From positions 1 to 21,749 of the forward strand of contig RFPF01000019.1 in the NCBI GenBank assembly GCA_009926295.1: a stretch of DNA of 21,749 bases, read 5' to 3'. Positions 21,463-21,749 of the stretch are shown one piece after another. Origin of the DNA: Planctomycetia bacterium. Lineage in GTDB: Bacteria; Planctomycetota; Planctomycetia; Pirellulales; UBA1268. Made by a program: the position numbers and the translations under genes. The notes under the pieces are model-generated. The model was not told where the DNA came from, searched no databases, and worked only from the letters and a program-made list of their open reading frames with translations. Position 1 is the first letter of the stretch. The number at the start of each line of letters is the position of its first letter.

Positions 21463-21749
21463 TCGCGGCCCGTTTTCACCACCTGCACGCCGTGGCGAGC
21501 CTCCTGATCGCAGCGGCCGCCCGCCCTGCCGCCGCCGCTCCGCTTTTCGACGGAACGACATTCACGGGCTGGGAGGGCGACACGGCCACCGTCTGGCGGA
21601 TCGAGGATGGCGAGATCGTGGCCGGAGCACCCGGCCGCCGCCAGGAAAACAACGACTTCCTCTGCACGACCAGGCGATACGGCAACTTCGACCTGCGGCT
21701 GAGGATCAAGCTGGCGGGCACCGAGGGGTTCGTGAACTCGGGGATCCAG
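21459..21749 (+). CDS. Secreted DUF1080 domain protein, N-terminal part (3' end outside window)
   Basis: The frame from ATG 21459 is open to the window edge (97 codons) with no stop. It begins with a signal peptide (MIAARFHHLHAVASLLIAAAARPAAAA) and continues with the opening of a DUF1080 jelly-roll: PLFDGTTFTGWEGD, VWRIEDGEIVAG, and a YGNFDLRLRIKL strand followed by FVNSGIQ at the edge. These match the first third of the family (LFNGxDLxGW, W...dGxi.g, y.nFeLr.e.k, NSGI). It would be the fifth DUF1080 domain in the last 4 kb of the window, but on a separate gene and transcribed away from the YhcH/triple-DUF1080 pair. Only the first domain portion can be judged. Confidence 0.87.
   Translation, partial: MIAARFHHLHAVASLLIAAAARPAAAAPLFDGTTFTGWEGDTATVWRIEDGEIVAGAPGRRQENNDFLCTTRRYGNFDLRLRIKLAGTEGFVNSGIQ

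Overview
The window is high-GC DNA (roughly two thirds G+C by eye). It most likely comes from a planctomycete, probably of the Pirellulales type. The indicators are a DUF1559 prepilin-like protein next to a PEP-CTERM protein, five DUF1080 (3-keto-disaccharide hydrolase-type) domains, and a CE15-type esterase fused to DUF1080. It is densely coded: no rRNA, tRNA, CRISPR, insertion sequence or phage genes were seen, and no stretch over 300 bases lacks a gene.

Layout. 1-1584 (+): the end of a PEP-CTERM surface protein and a DUF1559 protein. 1642-3144 (-): an ACSF3/MatB-like malonyl/acyl-CoA synthetase. 3256-4097 (+): a four-cysteine mini-protein and an acidic protein with a histone H1-like Lys/Ala tail. 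4105-10471 (-): five same-strand genes, namely ABC ATPase, permease and lipoprotein (NMT1/THI5-type importer), then a GT4 glycosyltransferase and a GH130 enzyme whose genes overlap by 128 bases. 10565-16494 (+): a compact seven-gene cluster of HAD-Nudix fusion, pteridine-reductase-like SDR, FolB-cupin fusion, beta-hydroxyacid dehydrogenase, split UxaA-type dehydratase (small and large subunits) and a DapA-family lyase. 16477-16863 (-): a small secreted EF-hand protein. 16928-18781 (+): CE15-DUF1080 esterase. 18792-21253 (-): triple-DUF1080 protein and YhcH/EbgC-family protein. 21459-end (+): another secreted DUF1080 protein, cut by the window edge.

The most interesting part is the seven-gene cluster and its divergent transporter. 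The first three products carry features of pterin/folate enzymes: a Nudix box, a PTR1/FolM-type SDR with Asp in place of the usual Ser, and a FolB domain with all four active-site residues. The last four resemble sugar-acid catabolism (UxaA/GarD-type dehydratase, DapA-type aldolase, GarR-type reductase). Three ATGA stop/start overlaps run through the cluster, including one that joins the two halves (FolB-cupin to dehydrogenase). I know of no characterised pathway with this combination. The 93-base divergent control region holds two overlapping inverted repeats that would form mutually exclusive RNA hairpins immediately before the transporter start codon, so it is a candidate cis-regulatory element.

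The right third is a plant/algal polysaccharide degradation neighbourhood: glucuronoyl-esterase-like enzyme, DUF1080 proteins and a YhcH sugar-binding/anomerase-type protein. All functions are assigned by reading motifs in the sequence; no database search was run.
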